Part shown: positions 19,030-29,350 of the stretch, piece by piece
Position numbering within the stretch: the first letter of the stretch is position 1
Layout of the letters: each line of letters starts with the position of its first letter
Assembly: GCF_000183745.1 (NCBI RefSeq)
Contig: NC_014761.1
Location: 1,674,001 to 1,738,000, forward strand
From: Oceanithermus profundus DSM 14977
Lineage (GTDB): Bacteria > Deinococcota > Deinococci > Deinococcales > Marinithermaceae
DNA length: 64,000 nucleotides
Direction: 5' to 3'
Position numbers and translations under genes: made by a program
Notes under the pieces: generated by a model
Told to the model about the DNA's origin: nothing
Seen by the model: the letters and a program-made list of their open reading frames with translations, nothing else
Databases searched by the model: none

Positions 19030-19347
19030 ATGATTCGGTCGCTTGTGAAGTTGCTAACGGTGGTGGTGTTCGGCGTTGGACTCGGTATCGGCCTTCTGGC
19101 CCTGGTGGGTCTCATGCCCAACGTGAAGTTGCCGGGCATGGCGTTCGCGCAGACGGGCGGCGGCCAGCACCCCCCCGCGGGGTCGGCCCCCACGCTCGAG
19201 TGCAGCGACTGCCACGGCAACCACCCCGAACCCGGGACCTACCAGTCGACGCCCCCGCCTGACGCGGACACCATCCCCTGCTTCGTCTGCCACGAAGTGT
19301 CGGCGGGGTTCAAGACCGGCGATCCGGGCACCTGGAAGAACCAGTAG
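19030..19347 (+). CDS. Small diheme c-type cytochrome
   Basis: A 105-residue exported protein. The N-terminus is one long hydrophobic segment (LVKLLTVVVFGVGLGIGLLA) ending in a probable cleavage site after AFA, although it could remain as an anchor. Two haem c sites follow: CSDCH near residue 60 and CFVCH near residue 85; extra His residues at GQHPP and GNHP could be distal ligands. The ribosome-binding site AAAGGAG precedes the ATG. It is the first gene of a three-gene unit with a pentaheme cytochrome and a TolC-like protein. The likely role is electron transfer at or outside the membrane; the partner is unknown. Confidence 0.85.
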   Translation: MIRSLVKLLTVVVFGVGLGIGLLALVGLMPNVKLPGMAFAQTGGGQHPPAGSAPTLECSDCHGNHPEPGTYQSTPPPDADTIPCFVCHEVSAGFKTGDPGTWKNQ

Positions 19348-19371
19348 CCCGATCCGTACGGCCTTCGTCGC

Positions 19372-19401
19372 CGGGCAGGAGGGGGCCTCCCTTCCTGCCC
19401 G
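19372..19401 (+). other. Intercistronic hairpin between the two cytochrome genes
   Basis: An outer stem CGGGCAGGA pairs with TCCTGCCCG, with a further GGG/CCC pairing inside. No T-tract follows, so it may be a partial terminator or an mRNA-stability element that lets the small cytochrome exceed the downstream gene. Confidence 0.5.
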
Positions 19402-19422
19402 CAGCCCAAAGGGGTTGAGAGC

Positions 19423-20022
19423 GTGATCGGAAAAACGTCGTGGTGGCTGGTCGGTCTGCTCGTCGGCGCCCTCGTCGCGGTGCTGGCCCAGTCCGACGGC
19501 CCCGTCGTGGACACCGTCTCCCCGGCCGAGGTGCAGCAGGCACACGTCGCCGCGCCCGCGTTGGGTTGCTTCCAGTGCCACGGGCCCCACCCCTCCACCC
19601 GCGCCACCGACGCCGACGTGGCGGCCTTCGAAACCCGCCCGCACGGACGCGGCCCCGCGCTTCTCTGCCGCGACTGCCACGCCTACCCGGAAAAGCTCGA
19701 ACAACAGGTCGAGCCGAACAGCTGCGTCGGCTGCCACGCCCTCGGCGGGTTCCCCCTGCCCGAGGCCATCGCGGCGCTGAGCGAGCGCATCGGGCACCCT
19801 CCGGTCTTCGAGCTGGGCATCATCAAGGAGGCCCCGCGCGACTGCGCCCTCTGCCACCAGGGGAAGCTGAAGCTGGCTCCCCTGCTGCACCGGCTCCACC
19901 TCACGCGTTCGGAGCTCTTCCCCCAACACTTCCAAGACGGCTGCATCCGCTGCCACACGTTCAAGGAGGACGGCGAGGTCTCCGTCGAGTCGTACCCGCT
20001 GCCTCCGTCTGGAGAGGAGTGA
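19423..20022 (+). CDS. Pentaheme c-type cytochrome
   Basis: A 199-residue exported cytochrome with five CxxCH sites in order: CFQCH, CRDCH, CVGCH, CALCH and CIRCH, spread from about residue 49 to residue 177. A hydrophobic N-terminus (WWLVGLLVGALVAVLAQ) acts as signal peptide or anchor. Additional histidines (GPHPST, RPHGRG, GHPP, LLHRLHL) could be the sixth ligands. The start is GTG. It ends 4 nt before the TolC-like gene, with a GGAGAGGAG ribosome-binding site for that gene inside its own 3' end, so expression is coupled. It is not obviously NrfH, NapC or NrfB; I cannot name a family. Confidence 0.85.
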   Translation: MIGKTSWWLVGLLVGALVAVLAQSDGPVVDTVSPAEVQQAHVAAPALGCFQCHGPHPSTRATDADVAAFETRPHGRGPALLCRDCHAYPEKLEQQVEPNSCVGCHALGGFPLPEAIAALSERIGHPPVFELGIIKEAPRDCALCHQGKLKLAPLLHRLHLTRSELFPQHFQDGCIRCHTFKEDGEVSVESYPLPPSGEE

Positions 20023-20026
20023 TGCG

Positions 20027-21205
20027 ATGCGCCACCCCACCCGCCTGACCGCTCCGCTGTCCCTGGCCCTGGCGTTCGTCCTGGTTGCGGCGGTCGCGCT
20101 CGGCGGCCGGGCCCGGGCGGCCGCGCCCGAGGACGCGCTCGGCTACCTCCCGCCCGACCACGACCTGCTCGTGGAGCAGGCGCTCCTCGCCCGGATCGAC
20201 TACGTCGCGGCGCAGGTGGGGGTCTCCGGACAGCTCAAGGCCAAGGTCCAGCAAGGGGGCGTCTACACCGCGAGCGGCTCCCTGGGCTGGTCGTACGCCC
20301 CGGAACAGCTCCTCAGCCGCAAGCAGGCCCTGGAGAACGCTGAGCGCGCGGTACGCCGCAGCCTGCGCCGCGGCGTCTTCGACGCGCTTGCGGCCTACGC
20401 CGAGCTGTACAAGAGCTACGCGCGGCTGCAGCTAAGCCAACGCCTGCGGGACCGGGCGCGGGCGGCGGGCGAGGCGGACACCAAGGCCGAGATAGACCAC
20501 GAAGAAGCCCTCGTCCAGTTCGAACTGGCCCAGCAGGAGGCCGCCGCCTACGGCCTGCAAGGCCCGCCCGCGGCCGCGCCCGTGCTCTTCCAGCTGCCCG
20601 AGGTGCCGCTCGAAGACGTGCCCGACTACCGGCGCGACCTCTACGCGCTGCAACGCGCGCGCTTCAAACTCCGGCGCCTCTGGGCCGGCTTTGCCCCCGA
20701 CCTGTCGGTCTGGGCGGGGGTGGGCAACGACGGGGGCCGCTTCCAGGTTTCCGCCTCCAGCCGCGGCCCTTCGACCCAGCTCGTGGTCAAGACGCCGGGA
20801 AGCGGGAACGGGAGCTGGGAGTACGGCTTCGAGCTCGCCCTCACCGTACCGCTGGACGCGACGGCCTACACGGCCGTGCGCAGGGCGCAGCTCGAGCTGC
20901 AGCAACGCAGCGAGCGCTTCGCGCAGGCCCGGTCGCGCGTGGAGACGAAGCGGGAACGTTACCGCCAGAGCGCCGCGTTCGCCGAGCGCCGCGTGCGGCT
21001 GGCCCTTGAGGAGCTGCGAAGCGTGGAGGAAAAGCTGGCGGCCGCGCGCAGCGGATCGGGCGAGGCGTCCGCCGACGAGCTGGAGCTGCAACTCTACGAG
21101 CTGCAGATCCGCCTGGCGGACCTCTGGACCGGCTACCTGCGCAAGGTCTACAACTACCTCGACTACGTGGACGCCGCCTGGGAACTGCAAAGCCCCGCAC
21201 GTTGA
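20027..21205 (+). CDS. TolC-family-like outer membrane protein
   Basis: A 392-residue exported protein with signal peptide (LALAFVLVAAVALGGRARA). The mature part repeats twice the TolC pattern of a short strand pair followed by a long coiled-coil hairpin. The first strand pair is near GGVYTASGSLGWSY, then helices rich in Arg, Glu and Ala; the second strand pair is near LSVWAGVGNDGG and YGFELALTVPLDATAY, then a second pair of helices ending EELRSVEEKLAAA. TolC proteins form trimeric channels through the outer membrane. No efflux pump or adaptor gene adjoins it; instead it follows two multihaem cytochromes. Assignment is by pattern only. Confidence 0.7.
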   Translation: MRHPTRLTAPLSLALAFVLVAAVALGGRARAAAPEDALGYLPPDHDLLVEQALLARIDYVAAQVGVSGQLKAKVQQGGVYTASGSLGWSYAPEQLLSRKQALENAERAVRRSLRRGVFDALAAYAELYKSYARLQLSQRLRDRARAAGEADTKAEIDHEEALVQFELAQQEAAAYGLQGPPAAAPVLFQLPEVPLEDVPDYRRDLYALQRARFKLRRLWAGFAPDLSVWAGVGNDGGRFQVSASSRGPSTQLVVKTPGSGNGSWEYGFELALTVPLDATAYTAVRRAQLELQQRSERFAQARSRVETKRERYRQSAAFAERRVRLALEELRSVEEKLAAARSGSGEASADELELQLYELQIRLADLWTGYLRKVYNYLDYVDAAWELQSPAR

Positions 21206-21220
21206 CGCCGCCTCCAGTGG

Positions 21221-21257
21221 CGCCGGCCCCGCGCCGGAATCCGGCGCGGGGCCGGCG
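21221..21257 (+). terminator. Strong GC hairpin ending the cytochrome island
   Basis: A 17-bp perfect stem with loop AAT: the left arm CGCCGGCCCCGCGCCGG runs 21221-21237 and the right arm 21241-21257. There is no T-tract. It lies between the TolC-like gene and csaA. Confidence 0.6.
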
Positions 21258-21264
21258 TACTACG

Positions 21265-21627
21265 ATGGAGGGGATGGCGAAGCCGGACGAAAATCCCACG
21301 AACACGCTGCGGGCCTGGTCCGAGCTGGACCTGCGCGTCGGCAGGATCGTGCGCGCGGAGGTCCACGACCGCGCGCGCGTCCCCGCTTACCGCCTCTGGA
21401 TCGACTTCGGCCCGCTCGGCGTGAAGACCTCCAGCGCCCAGCTCACCGAGCTCTACCGGCCGGAAGACCTGGAGGGGCGGACCGTGGTCGCGGCCGTCAA
21501 CCTGGGCACGCGGCGCATCGCCGGTTTTCCTTCCGAGGTGCTCGTCCTCGGTGTGCCCGACGACCGGGGCCGGGTCGTGCTGCTGGCGGTGGAGCGCGAC
21601 GTGCCGCTGGGGGGTCGGGTCTATTGA
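21265..21627 (+). CDS. csaA: CsaA-like tRNA-binding protein
   Basis: A 120-residue OB-fold protein of the CsaA/tRBD type. The conserved blocks are ELDLRVGRIVRAEV, AYRLWIDFGPLGVKTSSAQL, VVAAVNLGTRRIAGFPSEVL and VLLAVERDVPLGGRV. CsaA has been linked to protein export and chaperone-like activity in Bacillus, but its fold is that of dimeric tRNA-binding proteins. Two in-frame ATGs are possible (21265 and 21274); GGAGGGG sits directly before the second, too close for normal use, so the first was kept. Its stop overlaps the start of the CoA-transferase gene. Confidence 0.88.
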   Translation: MEGMAKPDENPTNTLRAWSELDLRVGRIVRAEVHDRARVPAYRLWIDFGPLGVKTSSAQLTELYRPEDLEGRTVVAAVNLGTRRIAGFPSEVLVLGVPDDRGRVVLLAVERDVPLGGRVY

Positions 21628-22484
21628 GCTGCCGGGTGCTCGACCTCACGCGGCTGCTGCCGGGGCCGCTCGCGGGACGGGTGCTCGAACGCCTGGGCTT
21701 CGAGGTGCTGCGGGTGCTTCCGCCGGCGGGCGACGACCTGGCGCGCTGGCGGCCCGAAGCCCACGCCTGGCTGAACGAGGGCAAGCAGGCGGTCACCCTC
21801 GACCTCAAGAGCGCGCGCGGCCGCGCCGAGCTGCTCGAGCTCGTGCGGGACGCGGCGGTGCTGCTCGAGTCGAACCGCGCCGGGGCGATGGAGCGGCTGG
21901 GGCTGGGCTACCCGGTGCTGCGCGCGCAGAACCCCCGCCTCGTCTACGTGCGCCTCGCCGGCCACCGCGACGACCCCGCCGCCCCGGGGCACGACCTCAC
22001 CTACCTGGCGGCCTCGGGGCTGCTCGAGCGGCTCGAGGGGGCCTGGCCGCACGCCCAGCTCGCCGACGTGAGCGGCGCGCTCTGGGCGGCGCTGGCGGCG
22101 CTCGACGGGCTGCGCCGCGGCGGGGGATTCTACGAGGTCTACCTGAGCGAGGCGGCGGGCGCCTTCGGCTACCCACCGATCCCCGGGCTGGACGGATCGA
22201 ACCCCGCCTACCGCGTCTACCCCGCCGCCACCGGGAGGGTGGCGCTGGCGGCACTCGAGCCGCACCTTTGGGCCCGCTTCTGCGAAGCCGCCGGCCGGCC
22301 CGACTGGGCCGCTCCCCGCACGAATCCGGAAGACGACGCTGCGCTCGCACGCGAGCTCGAGGCCTTCTTCCTCACGCGTGACGCCGACGCCTGGGAGGCC
22401 TGGGGGCGCAAACACGGCCTGCCTCTGCGGGCGGTCCGCCCCTACCGGGAGGCGCCGCTGGAGCTGCCCTGGCGGCGGGGCTAG
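21624..22484 (+). CDS. CaiB/BaiF (class III) CoA-transferase, short form
   Basis: A 286-residue member of the family that includes formyl-CoA transferase and alpha-methylacyl-CoA racemase. It begins SCRVLDLTRLLPGPLAGRVL, has LDLKSARGRAELLELV, the GHDLTYLAASGLLERL block whose His is catalytic in racemases, and LADVSGALWAALAAL with the conserved Asp. It is about 100 residues shorter than typical members and lacks much of the usual C-terminal region. The start is probably TTG 21624, overlapping the csaA stop (TTGA); GTG 21636 is an alternative. It converges with polX with a 4-bp overlap. The substrate is unknown. Confidence 0.82.
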   Translation: MSCRVLDLTRLLPGPLAGRVLERLGFEVLRVLPPAGDDLARWRPEAHAWLNEGKQAVTLDLKSARGRAELLELVRDAAVLLESNRAGAMERLGLGYPVLRAQNPRLVYVRLAGHRDDPAAPGHDLTYLAASGLLERLEGAWPHAQLADVSGALWAALAALDGLRRGGGFYEVYLSEAAGAFGYPPIPGLDGSNPAYRVYPAATGRVALAALEPHLWARFCEAAGRPDWAAPRTNPEDDAALARELEAFFLTRDADAWEAWGRKHGLPLRAVRPYREAPLELPWRRG

Positions 22485-24208
22485 CCGCGCACGGCCTCGA
22501 GCCAGTTTTGCAGTTCCTTCAGATTGCGGGTGTTCAGGATCCGGTCGGGCCCCAGCCAGGCCCGTTGCGCCGTGCCCACCGCGAGCTCCATGAAGCGCAG
22601 GTGGTCGACCGCGTGGGCGTCGGTGGAAAGGCTGACCGTGAGCCCAAGCTCGCCGGCGCGCCGCGCCAGCGTGTCGGGGAGGTCGAGCCGGGCGTAGTAG
22701 CCGTCGATCTCCACGGCCTTGCCGAGCGCCCGGGCGGTCTCGAAGATCTTCTCCCAGTCGGCCTCGATGGGGTCGCGCTTTCCCAGGTGGCGGGCCGTGG
22801 GGTGGGCGAGGACGTGGACGTAGGGGTTCTCGAGCGCCTTGAGGATCCGCCGCGTCTGCCGCTGTCGGTCGAGGCTGAAGTGGGCGTGAACGGCGACGAG
22901 GACGATCTCCAGCTGGGCCAGCACCTCGTCGGGGTAGTCGAGGCGGCCGTCGGGCAGGACGTCCACCTCGGCGCCGGCCAGCAGGTAAGGACGGCCGCCG
23001 GTCTTCTCGTTGACCGCACGGATGGCGGCGATGCGCTCGGCGACCTTCTCCGGCGGCACCCCGCCGGCCACCCGCACCGCCGGCGAGTGGTCGGTGACGG
23101 CCAGGTAGGCGTAGCCGCGCTCGGCGGCGGCCGCGGCCAGCTCCTCCAGGGTGGCCTTGCCGTCGGACCAGGTGGAGTGCACCTGCAAATCGCCCTTGAT
23201 CTGGTCCAGCTGCACCAGCTCGGGCAGCGCGCCCGCCTGGGCCGCTTCGATCTCGCCCCGGTCCTCGCGCAACGGCGGCGGAATCCAGGGCAGCCCCAGC
23301 GCCGAGTAGACCTCCTCCTCGGTCTTGCCGGCGATGCGCCGGGCCCCTTTCCAGACGCCGTACTCGTTGATCTTGAGGCCGCGGTCCAGGGCCATGGTGC
23401 GCAGGTGGATCGAGTGGTCCTTGCTCCCCGTGAAGTACTGCAGTCCCGAACCCCAGGCGTCGGGCTCGACGATCTTGAGGTCCACCTGCAGGCCCGTCTT
23501 GAGGAAGACGGTCGCGCGGCTGGCCCCGGAGAGCAGCACCTCGTCCACCTCGGGGAAGCGCACGAAGGCGTCGGTGACCGCGCGGCCGCGGCGGCTGGCG
23601 GCGAGCAGGTCGAGGTCGCCCACGGTCTCCTTGTAGCGCCGCGCCGATCCCGCGAGCGCGGCGTGCTCCACCTGGGGCAGTTGCTCGAGCCGCTCGACGA
23701 GCGCGCGCGCGACCCAGAGCACCTCCCCCAGCGGACGGCGCCGGCCCGCGGCCTCCACGAGCTCGAGGTTGTGCAGCAGCCGCGCCCGCTTCTTCTCGCC
23801 GAATCCCGGCAGCTCAAGGACGCGGCCGCTCTCGAGCGCCTCCTTGAACGCGGCCAGCGAGTCAACCCCCAGCTCGTCGTAGAGCAGCTTGGCCGTCTTC
23901 GGCCCCACCCCCGGCACCCGCATCACCTCGAGCACCCCCGGCGGCACCTGCTTCTTCAGCTCCTCGTGCTTCCTGACCCGGCCGGTCGCGAGGTACTCGA
24001 GAATCTTCGCGGCCAGGTCGTGGCCAATGTAGGGCAGCTCGTCGAGCGCCTTTTCGCCGCCCTCGGCCACGCGCTCGATCGGCTCCTCCATGTCCATCAG
24101 GTAGCGCGCCGCTGAGCGGTAGGCGCGCACCCGGAAGGGCGAGTCCCCCAGGAAGTCGAGCATGTCGGCGATCTCCGAGAAGATGCGGGCGATCTCGGCG
24201 TTTTTCAT
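22481..24208 (-). CDS. polX: DNA polymerase/3'-5' exonuclease PolX
   Basis: A family X DNA polymerase fused to a PHP phosphoesterase domain, acting in base excision repair. The 575-residue protein has an N-terminal 8-kDa-like domain (FRVRAYRSAARYLMDM), helix-hairpin-helix segments (LPYIGHDLAAKILEYL, VPGVGPKTAKLLYDELGV), and the palm with GSARRYKETVGDLDLL and VDLKIV carrying the metal-binding Asp residues. The PHP domain has LQVHSTWSDG, VTDHSP, GAEVDVLPDG, VAVHAHF, LAHPTARH and STDAHAVDHL; the first His of the usual HxH pair is Gln. Start ATG 24208 gives MKNAEIARIF; an upstream ATG at 24220 overlaps the -10-like TAAAAT (24224-24219). Confidence 0.95.
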   Translation of the reverse strand: MKNAEIARIFSEIADMLDFLGDSPFRVRAYRSAARYLMDMEEPIERVAEGGEKALDELPYIGHDLAAKILEYLATGRVRKHEELKKQVPPGVLEVMRVPGVGPKTAKLLYDELGVDSLAAFKEALESGRVLELPGFGEKKRARLLHNLELVEAAGRRRPLGEVLWVARALVERLEQLPQVEHAALAGSARRYKETVGDLDLLAASRRGRAVTDAFVRFPEVDEVLLSGASRATVFLKTGLQVDLKIVEPDAWGSGLQYFTGSKDHSIHLRTMALDRGLKINEYGVWKGARRIAGKTEEEVYSALGLPWIPPPLREDRGEIEAAQAGALPELVQLDQIKGDLQVHSTWSDGKATLEELAAAAAERGYAYLAVTDHSPAVRVAGGVPPEKVAERIAAIRAVNEKTGGRPYLLAGAEVDVLPDGRLDYPDEVLAQLEIVLVAVHAHFSLDRQRQTRRILKALENPYVHVLAHPTARHLGKRDPIEADWEKIFETARALGKAVEIDGYYARLDLPDTLARRAGELGLTVSLSTDAHAVDHLRFMELAVGTAQRAWLGPDRILNTRNLKELQNWLEAVRG

Positions 24209-24325
24209 GGCCGTTTCCATTTTAGCGCGTCCCCGCCGCGGCGCCGCGAAGATGAGCGTAAAATGGGACAAACGTCCTACGTCGTCTTCGTACGCTTAAG
24301 TCAGTGCTTGCGGAGGTGTATCAAG

Positions 24326-24436
24326 ATGAGCAATGAAGAACGGCCCACAGGAACCATGTTCGTCATCGGCGTACTGGTAGCCACGATCCTCGTCTTCTGG
24401 GGCGGCGTGTTCTACCTCTTCATCCAAAGGGGCTAG
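24326..24436 (+). CDS. cbaD: Cytochrome ba3 oxidase subunit IIa (36 residues)
   Basis: A 36-residue single-helix protein: a polar N-terminus SNEERPTG, then TMFVIGVLVATILVFWGGVF and YLFIQRG. It matches subunit IIa of the Thermus thermophilus ba3 oxidase, a 34-residue helix that supplies the missing first helix of subunit II. It has a GGAGGTG ribosome-binding site and ends 2 nt before the subunit II gene. Genes this small are easily missed; context and sequence leave little doubt. Confidence 0.93.
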   Translation: MSNEERPTGTMFVIGVLVATILVFWGGVFYLFIQRG

Positions 24437-24438
24437 CC

Positions 24439-24936
24439 ATGAACAACGAGAAACTGATCCACGCGATCGAGCGCTACGAGCGCAGCTGGCTGCTCTTCGC
24501 GCTCGTCATGATCGTGGTCTTTCTGATCTTCATCGGCTACACCCTGACCGGCTTCGCCTTCTACGTGCCCAGCGCGGCCGAGCGCATCGATCCGACGACG
24601 GTGCGCAACGAGGGCAGCCTCTTCGCCAACCCCCGCGTGGAAAAGACGGGCGACAACGTCTACACGGCCTACGTGCTCGCGCAGGCGTTCACCTTCCTGC
24701 CGGGCGAGATCCGCGTCCCCAAGGGGGCCAAGGTCGTCTTCTACGTGACCAGCCCCGACGTGCAGCACGGGTTTCACATCCGCGGCACCAACGTCAACGT
24801 CCAGGTGATCCCCGGCGAGGTCGGCAAGGTGGAGCACACCTTCGACGAGCCCGGCGAGTACCTGGTCATCTGCAACGAATACTGCGGCCTCGGGCACCAG
24901 GACATGATCGGCAAGATCATCGTGGAGGACAAGTAA
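24439..24936 (+). CDS. cbaB: Cytochrome ba3 oxidase subunit II (CuA)
   Basis: The electron entry subunit of the ba3 oxidase. The 165-residue protein has one N-terminal membrane helix (WLLFALVMIVVFLIFIGY) and a periplasmic cupredoxin domain. The binuclear CuA ligands are visible: His in QHGFHIRG near residue 114 and the motif CNEYCGLGHQDM near residues 149-160, containing two Cys, one His and one Met. Length and order match T. thermophilus (168 residues). It receives electrons from a c-type cytochrome. It ends 1 nt before cbaA. Confidence 0.97.
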   Translation: MNNEKLIHAIERYERSWLLFALVMIVVFLIFIGYTLTGFAFYVPSAAERIDPTTVRNEGSLFANPRVEKTGDNVYTAYVLAQAFTFLPGEIRVPKGAKVVFYVTSPDVQHGFHIRGTNVNVQVIPGEVGKVEHTFDEPGEYLVICNEYCGLGHQDMIGKIIVEDK

Positions 24937-24937
24937 C

Positions 24938-26623
24938 ATGGCCGTACGTAGCGTTTCCCCCGAAGACATTTACGCGACCCATCCCGAGAAGAAGGTGTCG
25001 CTCTACTTCATGGTGCTGGGCTTCATCGCCCTCACCATCGGCGTCATCTTTGGCCCCTTCCAGATCTTCAACTACGCCGACATCGACCTCTACCCCGCCC
25101 TCCAGCCCCTCTTCAAGTCGTACTACCAGGGCCTGACGCTGCACGGCGTCCTCAACGCCATCGTCTTCACCCAGTTCTTCATTCAGGGCTCGCTCCTCTA
25201 CCTGCAGGCGCGCGATTCGAACGTCCGCCCGCTGATGCCCGTGGCCTGGGCCGCCTGGTGGATCGCCCTGATCGGCCTGGCGCTCGCCGCCTGGCCGCTG
25301 CTGCTCAACGACGCCACCGTGCTCTACACCTTCTACGCTCCGCTGCAGGGGCACTGGGCCTTCTACGTGGGCGCCGCGCTGATCATCGTCTCCAGCCTCG
25401 TGAGCGTCTTCCTCTCGGTGGAGATGTGGGTGCGCTGGAAGAAGCAGAACCCCGGCAAGCCCACCCCGCTGGTCACCTTCATGACGACGGCCACCTGGAT
25501 GATGTGGGGCCTAGCCGCCATCGGCCTCGTGGTCTCCGCCGTCTTCTTCCTGATCCCCTGGTCGCTCGGCTGGGTCAAGGGCGTCGACCCGCTGATCACC
25601 CGCACCCTGTTCTGGTGGTCGGGGCACCCGATCGTCTACTTCTGGCTGCTGCCGGCCTACGTCTCCTGGTACGGCCTGCTGCCGCGTCAGGCGGGCGGCA
25701 AGCTGATCTCCGACCCGCTGGCGCGCATGGCCTTCCTGGGCTTCCTCGTCTTCTCCACGCCCGTGGGCTTCCACCACCAGTTTGCCGATCCCGGCATCAG
25801 CGCCTTCTGGAAGGGCGTCCACACCGTGCTGACCATGATGGTGGCCATCCCCAGCCTGATGACCGCCTTCACCATCGCCGCCTCGCTCGAGCTGGCCGGC
25901 CGCGCCAACGGCGGCAAGGGGATGCTGGGCTGGATCAAGGCCCTGCCCTGGAACAACCCGAGCGTCGTCGCCCAGCTGCTCGGCGCCATCGCCTTCATCT
26001 TCGGCGGCGCCGGCGGCATCGTGAACGCCAGCTTCACCCTGGACTACGTGGTGCACAACACCACCTGGATTCCGGGGCACTTCCACCTGCCGGTGGCCAC
26101 GGCCTCGACCCTCACCTTCTTCGGCATCGCCTTCTGGCTCATTCCGCACATCACCCACAAACCCCTGGCCGCGCCGCGCACCGCGCTCGCCGGGGTCTGG
26201 CTCTGGTTCGTGGGCATGATGTTCATGGCCTTCGGCATGCACATGATGGGCCTGCAGGGAGTGCCCCGGCGCGCCCACATCTCGGCGATGAACGCGGTCA
26301 ACGAGGGCATCTACGCCAGCTCCGCCTTCTACATGGTCTTCAACGCCATCGCCGGCGTGCTCCTCACGATCGCCGCGGTGCAGCTCTTCTACGTCCTCTA
26401 CGCCACCCTCCTCTCGCGCCGCCGCCTGCCGGCCGACCAGGTTCCCGAGATTCCCTTCGCCGAGGCCATCTCCGGCCCCGAGGGCAAGAACGGGGTCAAG
26501 GTCATGGACCGCCTCTTCTTCTGGTGGGGAGCCGCCACGCTGCTCGTCCTGATCGTCTACATGCCCACCCTGGTGCAGTTGTTCATTCACATGGTGCCTG
26601 TCCCCGGCATGCGCCTGTGGTGA
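24938..26623 (+). CDS. cbaA: Cytochrome ba3 oxidase subunit I
   Basis: The catalytic, proton-pumping subunit of a B-family haem-copper oxidase. The 561-residue, 13-helix protein has all metal ligands: His in GLTLHGVLNA for haem b; GHPIVYFWLLPAY, with the His and cross-linked Tyr of CuB; PVGFHHQFAD, with two more CuB His; and IPGHFHLPVATA, with the a3 and b haem ligands. The terminator at 26639-26670 closes the three-gene operon. B-type oxidases have high oxygen affinity, suited to hot, low-oxygen habitats; that last point is general knowledge, not sequence evidence. Confidence 0.98.
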   Translation: MAVRSVSPEDIYATHPEKKVSLYFMVLGFIALTIGVIFGPFQIFNYADIDLYPALQPLFKSYYQGLTLHGVLNAIVFTQFFIQGSLLYLQARDSNVRPLMPVAWAAWWIALIGLALAAWPLLLNDATVLYTFYAPLQGHWAFYVGAALIIVSSLVSVFLSVEMWVRWKKQNPGKPTPLVTFMTTATWMMWGLAAIGLVVSAVFFLIPWSLGWVKGVDPLITRTLFWWSGHPIVYFWLLPAYVSWYGLLPRQAGGKLISDPLARMAFLGFLVFSTPVGFHHQFADPGISAFWKGVHTVLTMMVAIPSLMTAFTIAASLELAGRANGGKGMLGWIKALPWNNPSVVAQLLGAIAFIFGGAGGIVNASFTLDYVVHNTTWIPGHFHLPVATASTLTFFGIAFWLIPHITHKPLAAPRTALAGVWLWFVGMMFMAFGMHMMGLQGVPRRAHISAMNAVNEGIYASSAFYMVFNAIAGVLLTIAAVQLFYVLYATLLSRRRLPADQVPEIPFAEAISGPEGKNGVKVMDRLFFWWGAATLLVLIVYMPTLVQLFIHMVPVPGMRLW

Positions 26624-26638
26624 ACGGTCTTCCATACT

Positions 26639-26670
26639 CCCAAAACCGCCCCCAACGGGGCGGTTTTGGG
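26639..26670 (+). terminator. Terminator of the ba3 oxidase operon
   Basis: A perfect 14-bp stem: CCCAAAACCGCCCC, loop CAAC, GGGGCGGTTTTGGG, then TTGGG. The AAAA/TTTT part of the stem supplies a short T-run. Confidence 0.85.
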
Positions 26671-26690
26671 TTGGGCGCGGGGCGCGCGGT

Positions 26691-26719
26691 TTGACAACCG
26701 CCGGCGCGGGGTGTAGGCT
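26691..26719 (+). promoter_or_regulatory. Promoter of rpsO-pnp
   Basis: TTGACA (26691-26696) and TAGGCT (26714-26719) with a 17-bp spacer. The start site should be near 26726, leaving a leader of about 50 nt to rpsO. Confidence 0.75.
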
Positions 26720-26776
26720 GGGGTTTGCTTTGAGGCGGGGAGGGCTCCGGCGCTCCCCGGCCTGACGGAGGAAACG

Positions 26777-27046
26777 ATGGCACTAACCGCAACGGAAAAA
26801 CAGGCGATCATCGAGAAGTTTGCCCAGTTCCCCGGCGACACCGGCTCCACCGAGGTGCAGGTGGCGCTCCTCACCGAGCGCATCAACCGCCTCTCGGAGC
26901 ACCTGCGCGCCCACAAGCACGACTTCCACTCGCACCGCGGTCTGCTCAAGATGGTGGGGCAGCGCAAGCGCCTGCTCAAGTACCTCGAGCGCGAAGACGC
27001 CGAGCGCTACAAGAGCCTGATTGAGAAACTTGGCCTCAGGAAGTAG
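26777..27046 (+). CDS. rpsO: 30S ribosomal protein S15
   Basis: S15 binds the central domain of 16S rRNA. The 89-residue protein has the full family pattern: [40 protein letters not shown], and the C-terminal [20 protein letters not shown]. The ribosome-binding site GGAGG precedes the ATG. It is followed by pnp, the usual bacterial order, with a strong hairpin between them. Confidence 0.98.
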   Translation: MALTATEKQAIIEKFAQFPGDTGSTEVQVALLTERINRLSEHLRAHKHDFHSHRGLLKMVGQRKRLLKYLEREDAERYKSLIEKLGLRK

Positions 27047-27066
27047 ACTGGACGTACAAAGCGACG

Positions 27067-27095
27067 GCGGGACCGGGGCTCCGGTCCCGCTTTGT
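27067..27095 (+). other. rpsO-pnp intergenic hairpin
   Basis: A 10-bp stem GCGGGACCGG, loop GGCT, CCGGTCCCGC, followed by TTTGT; flanking CAAAGCG and CGCTTTG-like bases may extend it. It could be a leaky terminator or a processing site. In Escherichia coli the same gap holds an attenuator and an RNase III site. Confidence 0.65.
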
Positions 27096-27127
27096 CGCGT
27101 AACGAAGAAAGCAGACAGGTGACCGAT

Positions 27128-29293
<2,166 letters not shown>

Positions 29294-29307
29294 CCCCGGC
29301 ACGTTAC

Positions 29308-29335
29308 GGCCGGCCGCCCAGCGGGCGGCCCGGCC
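29308..29335 (+). other. pnp-rnj intergenic hairpin
   Basis: GGCCGGCCGCCC, loop AGC, then GGGCGGCCCGGCC forms a 12-bp stem with one bulged base. No T-tract. Probably a partial terminator or stability element between pnp and rnj. Confidence 0.5.
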
Positions 29336-29350
29336 GCGTTAGGAGAACGC

